Shown: positions 1-9,575, numbered from the stretch's first letter. The stretch: DNA of 64,000 nucleotides from Pigmentibacter sp. JX0631 (GCF_029873255.1 NZ_CP123622.1:1700501-1764500); one strand, 5' to 3'. Translations and numbers: made by a program. The notes: a model not told the origin generated them from the letters alone.

Positions 1-1
1 T

Positions 2-1465
2 CTTTTAAATTATGAGTTAAAAAAGTTGAATAATTCTTCTTCAGTTGAAGAAAATATGAAAAAAGCTATTTCTTCATTGGTTAAACAAATTCGTGGTGCA
101 TTTGCTTTTGGTATAATATGTACAGATGATCCAGAAACACTTTATGTAGTAAAATATGGTTCACCAATTGTATTGGGTATAGGCGAAAATGAAAATTATA
201 TGGCTTCAGGTATAACAGCCTTAGTAGACCATACTCGTGAAATAATAATTTTAGAAGATAATGAAATAGCTTATTTAAAAAAAGACTCTATAAAAATTGT
301 TAGTTTTTCAGGAGATGAAATTAAACGAGATCCAATAATAGTAAATTGGTCTTCTAATATGCTTGACAAAAATGGTTATGATCATTTTATGTTGAAAGAA
401 ATACATGAACAACCACAGGCAGTAGCGCAAACTATTAATGGTCGAATAGATAGAAATTCAGGAATTGTAGATTTAAAAGCTTATGGAATTGATAAAATTA
501 ATTTAAAACAAATTGATAGAATTCAAATAATTGCTTGTGGAACAAGTTATTATGTAAGTTGTTTAGCTAAATATTATATAGAAGAATTTACTCAAATTCC
601 AGTTGAAGTTGATCTTGCAAGTGAGTATCGCTACCGTACATCAACTGTGAATGAGCACACGCTTTGTATCGCTGTTTCTCAAAGCGGAGAAACCATTGAT
701 ACTCTTCAAGCAATTAAATTTGCAAAAGAAAATAAAGCAAAAACATTAGCAATAGTAAATGCACCAGGAAGTAGTATTGCGCATGTCTGCGATGATGAAA
801 GTTTAATATATGCAGGTCCTGAAATTGGAGTGGCAAGTACAAAAGCTTTATCAGCCCAATTATCTTCATTAATTTTATTAGCTTTAGGTATCTCTCAAGA
901 GAAAAACAAAAAAAATAAAACCTTTATTGCTAATTGCTTAGAGGAATTATCAAAAGTTCCAAGTTTAATAGAAAAAACTCTTACTCTTTCTAAATCTATT
1001 AAAGAAATTACTTTAAAATACCAACATATGGATAATTTATTATTTATTGGTAGAGGACAACAATGGCCAGTTGCGTTGGAAGGGGCTTTAAAATTAAAAG
1101 AATTATCTTATATTCATGCAGAAGGTTATGCGGCTGGTGAACTAAAACACGGACCAATTGCATTAATAGATGAAAATATGAGTGTAGTTTGTTTAGCCCC
1201 CAAAGATCAGTATTATGAAAAAACGATTAGTAATATTGAAGAAATTAGAGCAAGAGGAGGTAAAATTCTCGCTATAGGTACAGAAGGCGATACTTCTTTA
1301 CAAGCTATTTCGGATGATTTTATACCTGTGACAGAGTGCTCTAGTATTGCGTTACCTTTTTTAACCACAGTTCCAATGCATTTATTTGCTTACTGGATAG
1401 CTGTAAGAAGAGGTAACGATGTAGATCAACCTAGAAATTTAGCGAAAAGTGTTACTGTAGAATAA
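2..1465 (+). CDS. glmS: Glutamine-fructose-6-phosphate aminotransferase (isomerizing), 5' partial
   Basis: GlmS makes glucosamine-6-phosphate from fructose-6-phosphate and glutamine, the first committed step to UDP-GlcNAc for peptidoglycan and LPS. The frame is open to the left edge, so the start and the catalytic N-terminal Cys lie outside the window; a TTG at 26 is only an internal codon. What is visible is the end of the glutaminase domain (the KYGSPIVLGIG and MASGITAL stretches), then two SIS sugar-isomerase domains with the SQSGET motif, the ELKHGPIALID motif and the family-typical C-terminus DQPRNLAKSVTVE. mgsA follows after 25 bases on the same strand. Identification is certain; only the N-terminus is missing. 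Confidence 0.96.
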   Translation, partial: LLNYELKKLNNSSSVEENMKKAISSLVKQIRGAFAFGIICTDDPETLYVVKYGSPIVLGIGENENYMASGITALVDHTREIIILEDNEIAYLKKDSIKIVSFSGDEIKRDPIIVNWSSNMLDKNGYDHFMLKEIHEQPQAVAQTINGRIDRNSGIVDLKAYGIDKINLKQIDRIQIIACGTSYYVSCLAKYYIEEFTQIPVEVDLASEYRYRTSTVNEHTLCIAVSQSGETIDTLQAIKFAKENKAKTLAIVNAPGSSIAHVCDDESLIYAGPEIGVASTKALSAQLSSLILLALGISQEKNKKNKTFIANCLEELSKVPSLIEKTLTLSKSIKEITLKYQHMDNLLFIGRGQQWPVALEGALKLKELSYIHAEGYAAGELKHGPIALIDENMSVVCLAPKDQYYEKTISNIEEIRARGGKILAIGTEGDTSLQAISDDFIPVTECSSIALPFLTTVPMHLFAYWIAVRRGNDVDQPRNLAKSVTVE

Positions 1466-1490
1466 TTCTATTTATAATTGAAAGTTATAT

Positions 1491-1955
1491 ATGAATAAAA
1501 CAAAATATAAAGAAATTATTGTACCTGAAAAAAAAAGAATTGTCTTGATAGCTCATGATAATAAGAAAAAAGAATTATTAGATTGGGCAGTAGAACATAG
1601 TAATAAACTAGCTGATCATGAATTATTTGCAACTGGTACAACTGGGAAATTATTAGAACGAGAAACGGGATTTAAAGTAACATGCTTTGAAAGTGGTCCA
1701 TTAGGTGGAGATATGCAGGCTGGTGCCCACATATCTGAAGGAAAATTAGACATGGTACTTTTTTTCTGGGATCCTTTAGCAGCTCAACCTCATGATCCTG
1801 ATGTGCGTGCTTTACTAAGAGTAGCTGTTGTGTGGAATATACCTTTAGCTTGCAATAAAGCTTCAGCTGATTTTCTAATAAGCTCTCCCTTTTTTTCTAA
1901 CTCTTACAAAAGACAAATTACAGACTTTTCTGGTTATAAAGGAAGAAGTATTTAG
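1491..1955 (+). CDS. mgsA: Methylglyoxal synthase
   Basis: Converts dihydroxyacetone phosphate to methylglyoxal and phosphate, a bypass of lower glycolysis when phosphate is scarce. The 154-residue protein has the usual length for the family. Hallmarks seen are the phosphate-binding ATGTTGKL stretch, the SGPLGGDMQAG motif that carries the catalytic Asp, and FFWDPLAAQPHDPDV followed by NIPLACNKASADF. It lies 25 bases behind glmS, so the two may be cotranscribed, and it converges on the S41 protease gene across a dyad that probably ends both transcripts. Confidence 0.96.
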   Translation: MNKTKYKEIIVPEKKRIVLIAHDNKKKELLDWAVEHSNKLADHELFATGTTGKLLERETGFKVTCFESGPLGGDMQAGAHISEGKLDMVLFFWDPLAAQPHDPDVRALLRVAVVWNIPLACNKASADFLISSPFFSNSYKRQITDFSGYKGRSI

Positions 1956-1958
1956 AAA

Positions 1959-1996
1959 TTAAATCGATAGAATAAAAACTTTTTTTATCGATTTAA
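1959..1996. terminator. Bidirectional terminator between mgsA and the S41 protease gene
   Basis: A perfect 11-bp inverted repeat (TTAAATCGATA at 1959-1969 and TATCGATTTAA at 1986-1996) encloses an A/T-run loop that could extend the stem. It sits between two converging genes and covers the stop codon of the minus-strand gene. The stem is AT-rich, so strength is uncertain. Confidence 0.55.
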
Positions 1997-3880
1997 ATAG
2001 AATTTTTTACTATTACTTGGATCGAGCATGTCGTCCATAATATTATTTAATATTCTTGAACTATTGTTTAAAGCATCTTCTTCTGTTGGTTTATAAACAT
2101 AATCAGCTAGAACTCCTATACCTTCGATATATTGTTCGTATTTGCTGTTATTATAACGTTTTATTTTATTCCAAGCGAAACGAATTTCAGCTCCTTTTGG
2201 TAGCGGTTTTGCATTAGGAATCATAGTAGTTAAGCTGCCTCGCTCGTCAATTACTACGGGTGTTAAAAAGTCGTTCCACTCAATTACATTTGCGCCACCA
2301 CCACCAGTATGAGCTGTTTCACCATAAATTTTAGCTATTTTAAAATCTTTAAAGATAGCAGTAAAAACATCACAAGCAGAATAACAATTACTATTTGTTA
2401 ATACAGCAATAGGTTTTGTTGTTAATATTGGTTTCAAAATTTCAGTAGTTTCTTTGTTGTAATAAGAAGGTAGAGAATCATTTTCATCTCCATCATATCT
2501 ATCATCTTCTTTTAATAGTAATTCTCTTTTTTTCACGGATTCTTTTGTAAATTTTCCTTTAATCAATTTTTCCATAGAATATACTGTATCAAGTATAGGA
2601 TTTATAAGAGGGTCTGAGGTGTTTTTTCTTGAAATATATCTAGACATTTCTAAATTATAAAATGTTTCTTTGTTAACTTCGGATACTAAAGGTTTTACTA
2701 GCATATTTGAAACAAATTGATTAGTAAACATATTAGCTAATAATTGCGGATAACTACCATATCCTCCTCCATTTCCTCTGATATCAAAAATAACTCCTTC
2801 GATATTATCTTTATTATTTCTGATATAATTTCTAATAATATTTACTTCTTCATTTATTTTTTCTCGTGCTTCAAGATAGTTATAAAAATCATAATCAGCG
2901 CTTGGTATAAAATAATTTAAATGTATAAGCGCAAAACTTTTTCCACCCCTTTGAATTTGTGTAATAGATACATTATCTTTTCCATTGCTTCTGTTATTTA
3001 CAAATTCATTACTTTCAACTGATTTGGAATATTTGATTAAATTTGTCGCATTAGTAGTACTTAATATATTCATATTTCTATTGTTACAAATTGCAGAGTT
3101 TGATTTTGTTTGTACCCAAGGAAAAGTAAATTCATAAATTTGATTATCTTTTTTATTTTTAACTTCTATAGTAAAATTTCCAACTGCAGGTTGCATATAA
3201 GAGCCATTTCTATTAAAAAAATTCTGAACAGCTCTTGTGATAAATGCATCTTCATTTGCTCCACGATAAAAAGCACCAATTTCTAGTAGTGCAGATTTAG
3301 TTGTATATTTTTTAAAAGAAGAACTTCCTTCTAAACCAATATTTTTAATAGATAATATTTCGTCTCCTAGGTTTAACTTATTATAGTTTTTGTTTAGTAA
3401 ATCATTATTAAAATTAGGGTTATCCAACTTTTGTGTAATTATTAATTTTTCATTTTCTCCATTTTCATCATATATAAGTTTTGTGCTTAAAGGAAAAGAA
3501 GAACTATTACAGCGTGCAGGTATAGGATAAATAAATCCAGTATGTAAATCTCTTACATTTCTAAAAATTTTCATAGATTCAGAAAGTAAAATTTCTGAAC
3601 TCATCTGGTTATTCAGTTTATTTGCCTCTTTTAATGCGTCGTATTTATAGTCAGTTATTTTTTGTAATCTATTTACGTAAAAATCATTAAATACTGTTTT
3701 GACTGCAAAAATTAAATTATCTTTTTCCTCATCGGATAAATTTGGTAGGCTCCAGCTGTTAGAGTTATTAGACGATTTAGATTGAATTTTTGCTTGTTCA
3801 AAACTTTCTTTACTTTCTTTCTTTGAACAAGAAAAAATAACTAATGAACTTAAAAAAAATAAACTTTTTTTGATTTTCAT
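1985..3880 (-). CDS. S41-family (tail-specific type) serine protease, lipoprotein
   Basis: Predicted envelope-anchored protease of the S41/C-terminal processing family. The N-terminus MKIKKSLFFLSSLVIFSC has a basic start, a hydrophobic core and a lipobox ending IFSC, so Cys18 is probably lipidated. A weak PDZ-like stretch (LGDEILSIKNIGL) lies near residue 180. The S41 core includes GVIFDIRGNGGG near 370 and NSNCYSACD near 500; the Ser of the latter is the likely nucleophile, followed by GETAHTGGGG. At 631 residues it is larger than bacterial CtpA. The start is supported by AGGAG five bases before the ATG. The substrate is unknown. Confidence 0.8.
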   Translation of the reverse strand: MKIKKSLFFLSSLVIFSCSKKESKESFEQAKIQSKSSNNSNSWSLPNLSDEEKDNLIFAVKTVFNDFYVNRLQKITDYKYDALKEANKLNNQMSSEILLSESMKIFRNVRDLHTGFIYPIPARCNSSSFPLSTKLIYDENGENEKLIITQKLDNPNFNNDLLNKNYNKLNLGDEILSIKNIGLEGSSSFKKYTTKSALLEIGAFYRGANEDAFITRAVQNFFNRNGSYMQPAVGNFTIEVKNKKDNQIYEFTFPWVQTKSNSAICNNRNMNILSTTNATNLIKYSKSVESNEFVNNRSNGKDNVSITQIQRGGKSFALIHLNYFIPSADYDFYNYLEAREKINEEVNIIRNYIRNNKDNIEGVIFDIRGNGGGYGSYPQLLANMFTNQFVSNMLVKPLVSEVNKETFYNLEMSRYISRKNTSDPLINPILDTVYSMEKLIKGKFTKESVKKRELLLKEDDRYDGDENDSLPSYYNKETTEILKPILTTKPIAVLTNSNCYSACDVFTAIFKDFKIAKIYGETAHTGGGGANVIEWNDFLTPVVIDERGSLTTMIPNAKPLPKGAEIRFAWNKIKRYNNSKYEQYIEGIGVLADYVYKPTEEDALNNSSRILNNIMDDMLDPSNSKKFYLNR

Positions 3881-3967
3881 AATTTCTCCTATTATTTTAA
3901 AAAGATACTACATTTCATTTCTAAAACATGTCAATCTTAAAAAATAATTTTATGTTGAAATTATTAT

Positions 3968-4711
3968 TTACTTTTTATACCCATATTTTTTTTGAATAGA
4001 TTTTATTTTTTCGGTATTTTTTATTTTTTCAAAAGATTTTTCTAAAGAAGACACTAAATTTTTATCACTATTTTTGTTAAAAGCTAAATATAATCCAACT
4101 TCTTTTATTGTATAAGCTGGTACAAATGTTGTTTTATGTTCTTTAGCATGAAACAATCCTACTAATAGCCCAGTAGCCCAAATATCAATTCTATTTCTTT
4201 CTAATTTTGTAGGATTATATTTTTCTTCATTGACAAAATCTAAATTTTTATCTGGCTTAAAACCATTTTCTAGTAAATAGTTAGAAAGAGCACTTTGTTT
4301 GTAGACTCCTACTAAATGTTTTTTTGCATCATCCAATTTTTGTATTTTTATCTTAGAATTTTTTCTAGTAAAAAAAGTCCAATCATTTTTGATTAAAGGA
4401 CCAATCCAATAGAATGAATTTTCTCTATCAGGTGTTCTGGCTAAAGAATATAAACCTATATCTTTGTTTTTTGTAACAGTATCTAGAGCTCTTGCCCAAG
4501 GAAGAATTTCAATAGAATAATTAATGTGAGCATTTTTAAATATTTCCTCTACTATTTCACTAGATATACCTGTAACTTTACCATTTTTATCCTCAAAATT
4601 ATTTGGCGCCTTTTCTTCAGTATAAATTTTAATTTCATCAAAAGAAAAAGAATTAAATTGGATTAAATTTATTAATGCTATTATGAATAAATAATTTATT
4701 TTTCTAAACAT
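3968..4711 (-). CDS. Periplasmic substrate-binding protein, SBP_bac_3 type
   Basis: A 247-residue secreted protein of the family-3 solute-binding fold (amino-acid/polar solute type). It starts with a signal peptide (MFRKINYLFIIALINLIQFNSFSF), then IKIYTEEKAPNNFED with GKVTGISSEIVEEIF, the usual start of lobe 1, and ILPWARALD. It lies 13 bases downstream of prkA on the same strand and is probably cotranscribed with it. No ABC permease or ATPase genes are adjacent, so it may be an orphan binding protein or a sensor. The ligand cannot be inferred. Confidence 0.72.
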   Translation of the reverse strand: MFRKINYLFIIALINLIQFNSFSFDEIKIYTEEKAPNNFEDKNGKVTGISSEIVEEIFKNAHINYSIEILPWARALDTVTKNKDIGLYSLARTPDRENSFYWIGPLIKNDWTFFTRKNSKIKIQKLDDAKKHLVGVYKQSALSNYLLENGFKPDKNLDFVNEEKYNPTKLERNRIDIWATGLLVGLFHAKEHKTTFVPAYTIKEVGLYLAFNKNSDKNLVSSLEKSFEKIKNTEKIKSIQKKYGYKK

Positions 4712-4724
4712 ATTTTGCTCTTTG

Positions 4725-6977
4725 CTATTTTTTAATATTATTTAAAAATATCAAGCTTTCCCAGGCATTTTTTCTTGTATAATAGTAGTGTTTTTCTAAG
4801 TTGTTAAAAGTGTTTTCACAAAGACTATAAATTTCTCTTGATAATTTATTATAATCCTCGCTACCATGCATCATCATCGAATTTTTTATTTTTTTAATAT
4901 CATCTTCTTTACTTTCATAAATTCTTTTTGAAATTGTAGTTAATTCAGCTTCAAAAACTTTTGAAAAATTTAATTCATCATTTGGTCTTTCAACCCTCCA
5001 TGATGCAAGTTTTGCTACTAACCTTTCTCTTATCTCTCTTTTATTACCTGTAGCTCCCATAAGAGATTCCATTTCTTCCATTATATTTTCATTTGCTTCC
5101 TCATTTCTTCCTGTTATATCATTCTGTATTTTTTCTTTTTTGATGAAAGCAGTGACGTTTCGCATATATTTTTGTAGAGCATTTATATACTGTTGTTCAT
5201 CATAAAAATTTAATGCTGATAAAAATTCTTTGTGAAATTGTTGACAATATTGAATTTTTATATGCTTAATAAATTCTCGATAATCATGATATCCGCCGCG
5301 TGGCTCAAATTGTAGATAATCATAAATTGTTCTATCTCTAGTTAATTTTTCAATTTCATCAAAAAGCGCAATTGCTGAAAGTGAATCATGTCTTTCATTT
5401 TGTGCTGCAAAATAAAGTAACATTTTCATTTCTCTAGGACTTGCACCAAATCTACCTTCATATGCAACAGAACTTTGGCTTTCTTTCAGTATTTCTTCGA
5501 CATTTTTCTTTAATAGACCTTTTTCTGTTTCTGTAAATGTATTTGATGGTTCATTTCCGTCATATAATGCTTGTTTATCATAAGGGTCTAGTCGGGCAAT
5601 GATATTTCTAATTCCAGGTTCATAATAATCAGGATCTGGTTGGCGTAACCTAGTTAAAACAGCCCATTTTGCAAGTAATGATAAGGAGTGAGGTCCAATT
5701 TTTTTTGTTTTTTCAATGATTTTTATGTCTTCTTCGTATATTTTTTGTTCTAATTTTGCAGAAAGTAGATAAGGAACTCTCACCAATTCAAATCTACCTT
5801 TAAATGAAGGCCAATCTGGTGAGTTTTTAAAGGCATCAAGATGTTTTTCATTTGTACTTGCCATCATTATTAGATCTAAATCAGCTATTCCACTAGGGAG
5901 ATTAATACTCATTTTTTCAATAGTTGTTAACAGATATTTAAAGGCTTCTAAAGGCCGTTTTAGAAGATCCGCGAATTCAATAAATCCTCTATTTGCATCA
6001 ATTAATTCTCCTTGAGGTTCAAATATTCTTATATTTTGAAGGGCAGGGGGGATGTTTTGAATATTTCTTTCCATAGTAATTTGTCTATCTTGAGCATCTA
6101 TTGCCATTTGTGGTTCGACTGAAGCAATTCCTACTCTATAACGACCACTATAAAAAAATCTTTCAACCTGCACGTGCCGGAGTACTTTGTCTAAATCTCC
6201 TTTGTAGGCAACAAGAAGAGAATCAAATATTTTTTTACTTTTTGCTCCTAATGCACCCTCTTCTAAATAAATTGGGGTATCTTCAGGATATATATTATTA
6301 ATTGATATTTTTTTGAACAATTCAATACGTTCTTTTTTTGGTAAAACAAAGATAGGATTTTCTTTCATTTCACTAACTATTTTGCACATTATTTCGTCAT
6401 CTTCTAAATGTGCAAAAGTTTTATTTCCATTTTTGGTAGGAGGCTCATCACCAAAGCCAATATGTTTATTAAAATTATCACCTAATCCATCATAACCAAT
6501 TTTATCTGATGGAAAAATCCAATTAAATTTATAAACAACTCCGTGTTCTGTTTTTGAATACTCTTCTAAAGCGTTTGCTATTGCTTCAGCAGTAGAAGAT
6601 TTGCTTGAGCCATTTGGCCCGTGAAGTAAAATAAGTTTATCGACTTTCCCTTGTCTTACAAATTGTTCTAATACTCTATAAATGCTTTCATGGGCTTCTT
6701 CTTGTCCTGTGATTGCAGGTTTATTTTTTCCACGAATTCTTTCAAACAATTTAAAATGTCTCTTATTTATATTATGCGCATATTTAACATCACTAACACC
6801 GAAGAACTTAAACATATCTAGCATGTATTCAGCTGAATTTCTAATTAATTTTCTAGGTTCTTTTATAAAAACCTCTAAAAATTCATCGTATGAAAGAATA
6901 TATTTTTGCTCTTTAAATTCTCTTTTAACACTTTCTGAAACACTATTAAGCAGGTCTTTGGAGTGAGATGGTATCAT
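4725..6977 (-). CDS. prkA: PrkA-family AAA+ serine protein kinase
   Basis: PrkA/YeaG-family cytosolic ATPase-kinase involved in stress and starvation responses in other bacteria. The N-terminal PrkA AAA region contains the P-loop LLHGPNGSSKSSTAEAIANAL near residue 120, LIDANRGFIEFADLLKR near 320, and MMASTNEKHLDAF in the sensor-1 position; the C-terminal region is the PrkA kinase-like domain. At 750 residues it is about 100 longer than E. coli YeaG (about 640). The ATG at 6977 has AGGAG nine bases upstream. The usual partners YeaH and SpoVR are not in the window. It is divergent from phoH across a region with two dyads. Confidence 0.9.
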   Translation of the reverse strand: MIPSHSKDLLNSVSESVKREFKEQKYILSYDEFLEVFIKEPRKLIRNSAEYMLDMFKFFGVSDVKYAHNINKRHFKLFERIRGKNKPAITGQEEAHESIYRVLEQFVRQGKVDKLILLHGPNGSSKSSTAEAIANALEEYSKTEHGVVYKFNWIFPSDKIGYDGLGDNFNKHIGFGDEPPTKNGNKTFAHLEDDEIMCKIVSEMKENPIFVLPKKERIELFKKISINNIYPEDTPIYLEEGALGAKSKKIFDSLLVAYKGDLDKVLRHVQVERFFYSGRYRVGIASVEPQMAIDAQDRQITMERNIQNIPPALQNIRIFEPQGELIDANRGFIEFADLLKRPLEAFKYLLTTIEKMSINLPSGIADLDLIMMASTNEKHLDAFKNSPDWPSFKGRFELVRVPYLLSAKLEQKIYEEDIKIIEKTKKIGPHSLSLLAKWAVLTRLRQPDPDYYEPGIRNIIARLDPYDKQALYDGNEPSNTFTETEKGLLKKNVEEILKESQSSVAYEGRFGASPREMKMLLYFAAQNERHDSLSAIALFDEIEKLTRDRTIYDYLQFEPRGGYHDYREFIKHIKIQYCQQFHKEFLSALNFYDEQQYINALQKYMRNVTAFIKKEKIQNDITGRNEEANENIMEEMESLMGATGNKREIRERLVAKLASWRVERPNDELNFSKVFEAELTTISKRIYESKEDDIKKIKNSMMMHGSEDYNKLSREIYSLCENTFNNLEKHYYYTRKNAWESLIFLNNIKK

Positions 6978-7032
6978 TTCTTTTTTCTCCTACTTTGAAC
7001 TAAAAAAAAATGCTTCTTTCTGTTAACCTCTA

Positions 7033-7051
7033 ATCATTCTCATGGAATGAT
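7033..7051. promoter_or_regulatory. 7-bp inverted repeat between prkA and phoH (possible operator)
   Basis: ATCATTC at 7033-7039 and GAATGAT at 7045-7051 form a perfect dyad with a five-base spacer in the middle of the divergent prkA-phoH region. The form is typical of a dimeric repressor site, but no regulator can be assigned and chance is possible in AT-rich DNA. Confidence 0.35.
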
Positions 7052-7080
7052 AGAGTAAGAATTGATTTCTTGTAAGAGCG

Positions 7081-7098
7081 CGATCCCTCTTTGGATCG
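7081..7098 (+). promoter_or_regulatory. Hairpin in the phoH leader
   Basis: CGATCC at 7081-7086 and GGATCG at 7093-7098 form a 6-bp GC-richer stem with loop CTCTTT, ending 12 bases before the purine-rich ribosome binding site AAAGGGG (7111-7117). It could modulate ribosome access or be an operator. No T-run follows, so it is not a terminator. Confidence 0.35.
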
Positions 7099-7124
7099 AA
7101 TTATTTGTCGAAAGGGGTAAAGGG

Positions 7125-8456
7125 TTGAAAAAGAAATTTGTAATAGACACAAATGTGTTGCTATCTAATCCAAGTGCCATTTTCTCTTTTGAAGATAATG
7201 ATGTGTATATTCCCATTTCAGTTATTGAGGAACTAGACACTTTCAAAAAAGGATTGAGTGAAACTGGAAGGAATGCGCGTCATTTTTCAAGAATTCTTGA
7301 TGATCTGCGTGAAAGAGGTTCTCTAAGCAATGGAATACCCTTATTTGGAGATAAAAAAGATAGTGGTAAAGTCTATGTCGTCTTGGAATCTGATATGGCT
7401 CTTTTGCCTACTCATTTTGAAAGAAAGCCTGATAATTTAATACTAAGCGTTGCATTGATATTAAAAAAACAAGTAGCAAATATGCCTGTAATTTTAATAA
7501 CTAAGGACTCTAACCTGCGGATTAAAGCAGATGCGTTAGGAGTTAGTGTTTCAGATTTTGAAGCTGATAAAGTAAACATAGAGGAGCTTTACACAGGCAT
7601 AGTAGAATTTGAAGTTGAATCAGAAGTACTTAAAAAATATTTATCATCAGGTTCAGTTTCGTTAGAAGAATATGAACTCATGCCTAATCAATATGTTATT
7701 TTAAGAGATGCGAAAGATCCTTTGCAGTTTGTATATGGTAAATATGATCATGTTACAGGTAATTTAAAAAATTTAAATTTAGGTGGAAAAGACTTTGTTT
7801 GGGGAATATATCCTAGAAATTTAGAACAAAGTTTTGCTTTAGATTTGCTATTAGATGATGATGTTAAGCTTGTTACTTTAGTGGGAACGGCAGGAACAGG
7901 GAAAACCTTACTTGCAATAGCGGCAGGATTAGAAAAAACAACTGACGAATCGAAATATCAAAAATTATTGGTAAGTAGACCTATTTTTCCATTAGGCAGA
8001 GATGTTGGATATTTACCTGGAACATTGGAAGAAAAATTAAATCCTTGGATGCAGCCCATTTTCGATAATTTAGAACTATTATTAGGAGGTGTTTCTCAAG
8101 GAAGACAAAAAAGACTTTCTCAGAGTTATCATGAATTAATAAATCAAGGAATATTAGAGGTTGAACCTCTAACTTATATTCGTGGGCGTTCAATTCCAAA
8201 CCAATATTTCATTGTTGACGAAGCACAAAATTTAACTCCGCATGAAATTAAAACTATTTTAACTCGTGCTGGAGAAAACACCAAAATTATATTAACTGGA
8301 GATCCGTACCAAATTGATAATCCATATGTAGACGCAGCAAGCAATGGTTTAACTTATGTGGTTGAAAGAATGAAACAAGAAGCAATAGCTGGACATGTTA
8401 CTTTAGTTAAAGGGGAAAGATCTGCTTTAGCGACAATAGCTGCAAATTTACTTTAA
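7125..8456 (+). CDS. PIN domain-PhoH family ATPase (YlaK/PhoH2 type)
   Basis: A 443-residue PhoH2-type protein: an N-terminal PIN ribonuclease domain joined to a PhoH NTPase/helicase-like domain. The PIN domain opens with KKKFVIDTNVLLSNP, where Asp8 is the first metal ligand. The PhoH domain has Walker A GTAGTGKTLLA, RPIFPLGRDVGYLPG and Walker B FIVDEAQN, then LTGDPYQID. The frame is open upstream to a TTG at 7062, but the TTG at 7125 has a strong AAAGGGG eight bases before it and places the PIN motif at the usual distance from the N-terminus. In mycobacteria related proteins unwind and cleave RNA; the role here is inferred. It converges on parB. Confidence 0.88.
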   Translation: MKKKFVIDTNVLLSNPSAIFSFEDNDVYIPISVIEELDTFKKGLSETGRNARHFSRILDDLRERGSLSNGIPLFGDKKDSGKVYVVLESDMALLPTHFERKPDNLILSVALILKKQVANMPVILITKDSNLRIKADALGVSVSDFEADKVNIEELYTGIVEFEVESEVLKKYLSSGSVSLEEYELMPNQYVILRDAKDPLQFVYGKYDHVTGNLKNLNLGGKDFVWGIYPRNLEQSFALDLLLDDDVKLVTLVGTAGTGKTLLAIAAGLEKTTDESKYQKLLVSRPIFPLGRDVGYLPGTLEEKLNPWMQPIFDNLELLLGGVSQGRQKRLSQSYHELINQGILEVEPLTYIRGRSIPNQYFIVDEAQNLTPHEIKTILTRAGENTKIILTGDPYQIDNPYVDAASNGLTYVVERMKQEAIAGHVTLVKGERSALATIAANLL

Positions 8457-8478
8457 TTAATTTTTATCCACATTAATA

Positions 8479-9381
8479 TTAACTATTTTTGGGTGGGGGT
8501 ATTATATTCCCAAGAATAAGCTCAGAAATTCTTTCTAAATCATCTAGAGTATAATAACTGATTTCAATTTTTCCTTTATTCGTATCTCCTGTAATTTTAA
8601 CTTTTGTACCTAAATGACCCTTATATTGATCGCAGATATATCGAAGATCAGGAGAAATTGAATCTGTAAGAGTTTTGTGTGTTTTATCTAATTTTAAAGA
8701 TTTTATTAATTCTTCAGCCTGTCGAACAGAAAGCTTCTTTTTAACTATAATTGAGTGGGCTTTCAGTTGGAGTTTTTGATTTTCAATTGCGCATAAGGCG
8801 CGTGCATGCCCAGGTGAAATGATTTTTAAATTTAAATCATCTAAAATTTTATCTGGTAAAGACAATAATCTAATTGTGTTTGAAATTGTCGCTCTATTTT
8901 TCCCTATTCTAGAAGCTAATGTTTCTTGTGTATAATTATGTTCTTCTAAAAGCTTTTTATAAGTTTGAGCTTCTTCGACAGCTGATAATGCTTCTCTTTG
9001 AATATTTTCTATCAGTGCTAGTTCTAGGGATGAATGGTCATTTAAATCTCTAACTAAACAGGGAATTTTTTCTAACCCTGCAATTTGAGCGGCTTTCCAC
9101 CGTCTTTCTCCCGCAATAATTTTAATTTTTTCATTTTCATCTAAATAAACTATTACTGGCTGTAATATTCCGTAAGTTCTTATGCTTTGCGCTAATTCAT
9201 CTAAACTTTCAGGATCAAAAAAAGTTCTTGGCTGCTCCTCAAGAGGCTCTATGTTTTTAATTGGTATATATTCAATCACCTGATTTTGATAATAATTTTT
9301 AGATGCTTCATGAAATTTATGATTGAAAGTGACATGTTTGTTTTTGTCTTGTTTCAATAAATCATTATTATTTAGAGGCAT
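8479..9381 (-). CDS. parB: Chromosome partitioning protein ParB
   Basis: ParB/Spo0J-type CTPase that loads at parS and spreads on DNA to organise and segregate the origin region. The 300-residue protein has all three parts. The N-terminal ParB/sulfiredoxin-like CTP-binding domain has QPRTFFDPESLDELAQSI and the GERRWKAA box, then IENIQREALSAVEEA. The HTH region has YTQETLASRIGKNRATISN. The C-terminal dimerisation domain has KGKIEISYYTLDDLERI. Two parS sites lie 0.1 and 1 kb upstream, which supports the call. parA is not adjacent, unlike the common parAB pair. GGAG precedes the ATG. Confidence 0.95.
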   Translation of the reverse strand: MPLNNNDLLKQDKNKHVTFNHKFHEASKNYYQNQVIEYIPIKNIEPLEEQPRTFFDPESLDELAQSIRTYGILQPVIVYLDENEKIKIIAGERRWKAAQIAGLEKIPCLVRDLNDHSSLELALIENIQREALSAVEEAQTYKKLLEEHNYTQETLASRIGKNRATISNTIRLLSLPDKILDDLNLKIISPGHARALCAIENQKLQLKAHSIIVKKKLSVRQAEELIKSLKLDKTHKTLTDSISPDLRYICDQYKGHLGTKVKITGDTNKGKIEISYYTLDDLERISELILGNIIPPPKNS

Positions 9382-9405
9382 TTCATTCTCCTTCTGTGAA
9401 TAGAG

Positions 9406-9433
9406 ACCATAAATCTGAAAACTTTTTTTTCAA
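9406..9433 (-). promoter_or_regulatory. parB: Probable sigma-70 promoter of parB
   Basis: On the minus strand TTGAAA (9433-9428) and TATGGT (9411-9406) are separated by 16 bases and lie about 25 bases above the parB start codon. The match is fair (-35 good, -10 four of six), and poly-A/T surroundings make false matches likely. Confidence 0.35.
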
Positions 9434-9481
9434 GAGAAAATGAGTTTTTTCTTTTTAATCAAATAAATTCATAGTATTGAA

Positions 9482-9509
9482 CAAAAATGTTTCACGTGAA
9501 ACATTTTTG
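9482..9509. promoter_or_regulatory. parS centromere site 1
   Basis: The 16-bp core TGTTTCACGTGAAACA (9488-9503) is a perfect match to the conserved bacterial parS consensus that ParB binds. It is embedded in a 28-bp perfect palindrome (9482-9509) with A5/T5 arms, about 100 bp upstream of parB. Confidence 0.95.
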
Positions 9510-9575
9510 AATAACTTTCAATTGTGTCTATTTTAAGTCTTAGTGAATAGGTTTAACAAGATTTGAAAAATGTCA

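Noticed and set aside
8464-8472. Perfect DnaA box TTATCCACA between phoH and parB
   Set aside because: It is single, and one copy of this AT-rich 9-mer on either strand of 64 kb is expected by chance. No cluster, AT-rich unwinding element or dnaA gene is near, so I do not call an origin.
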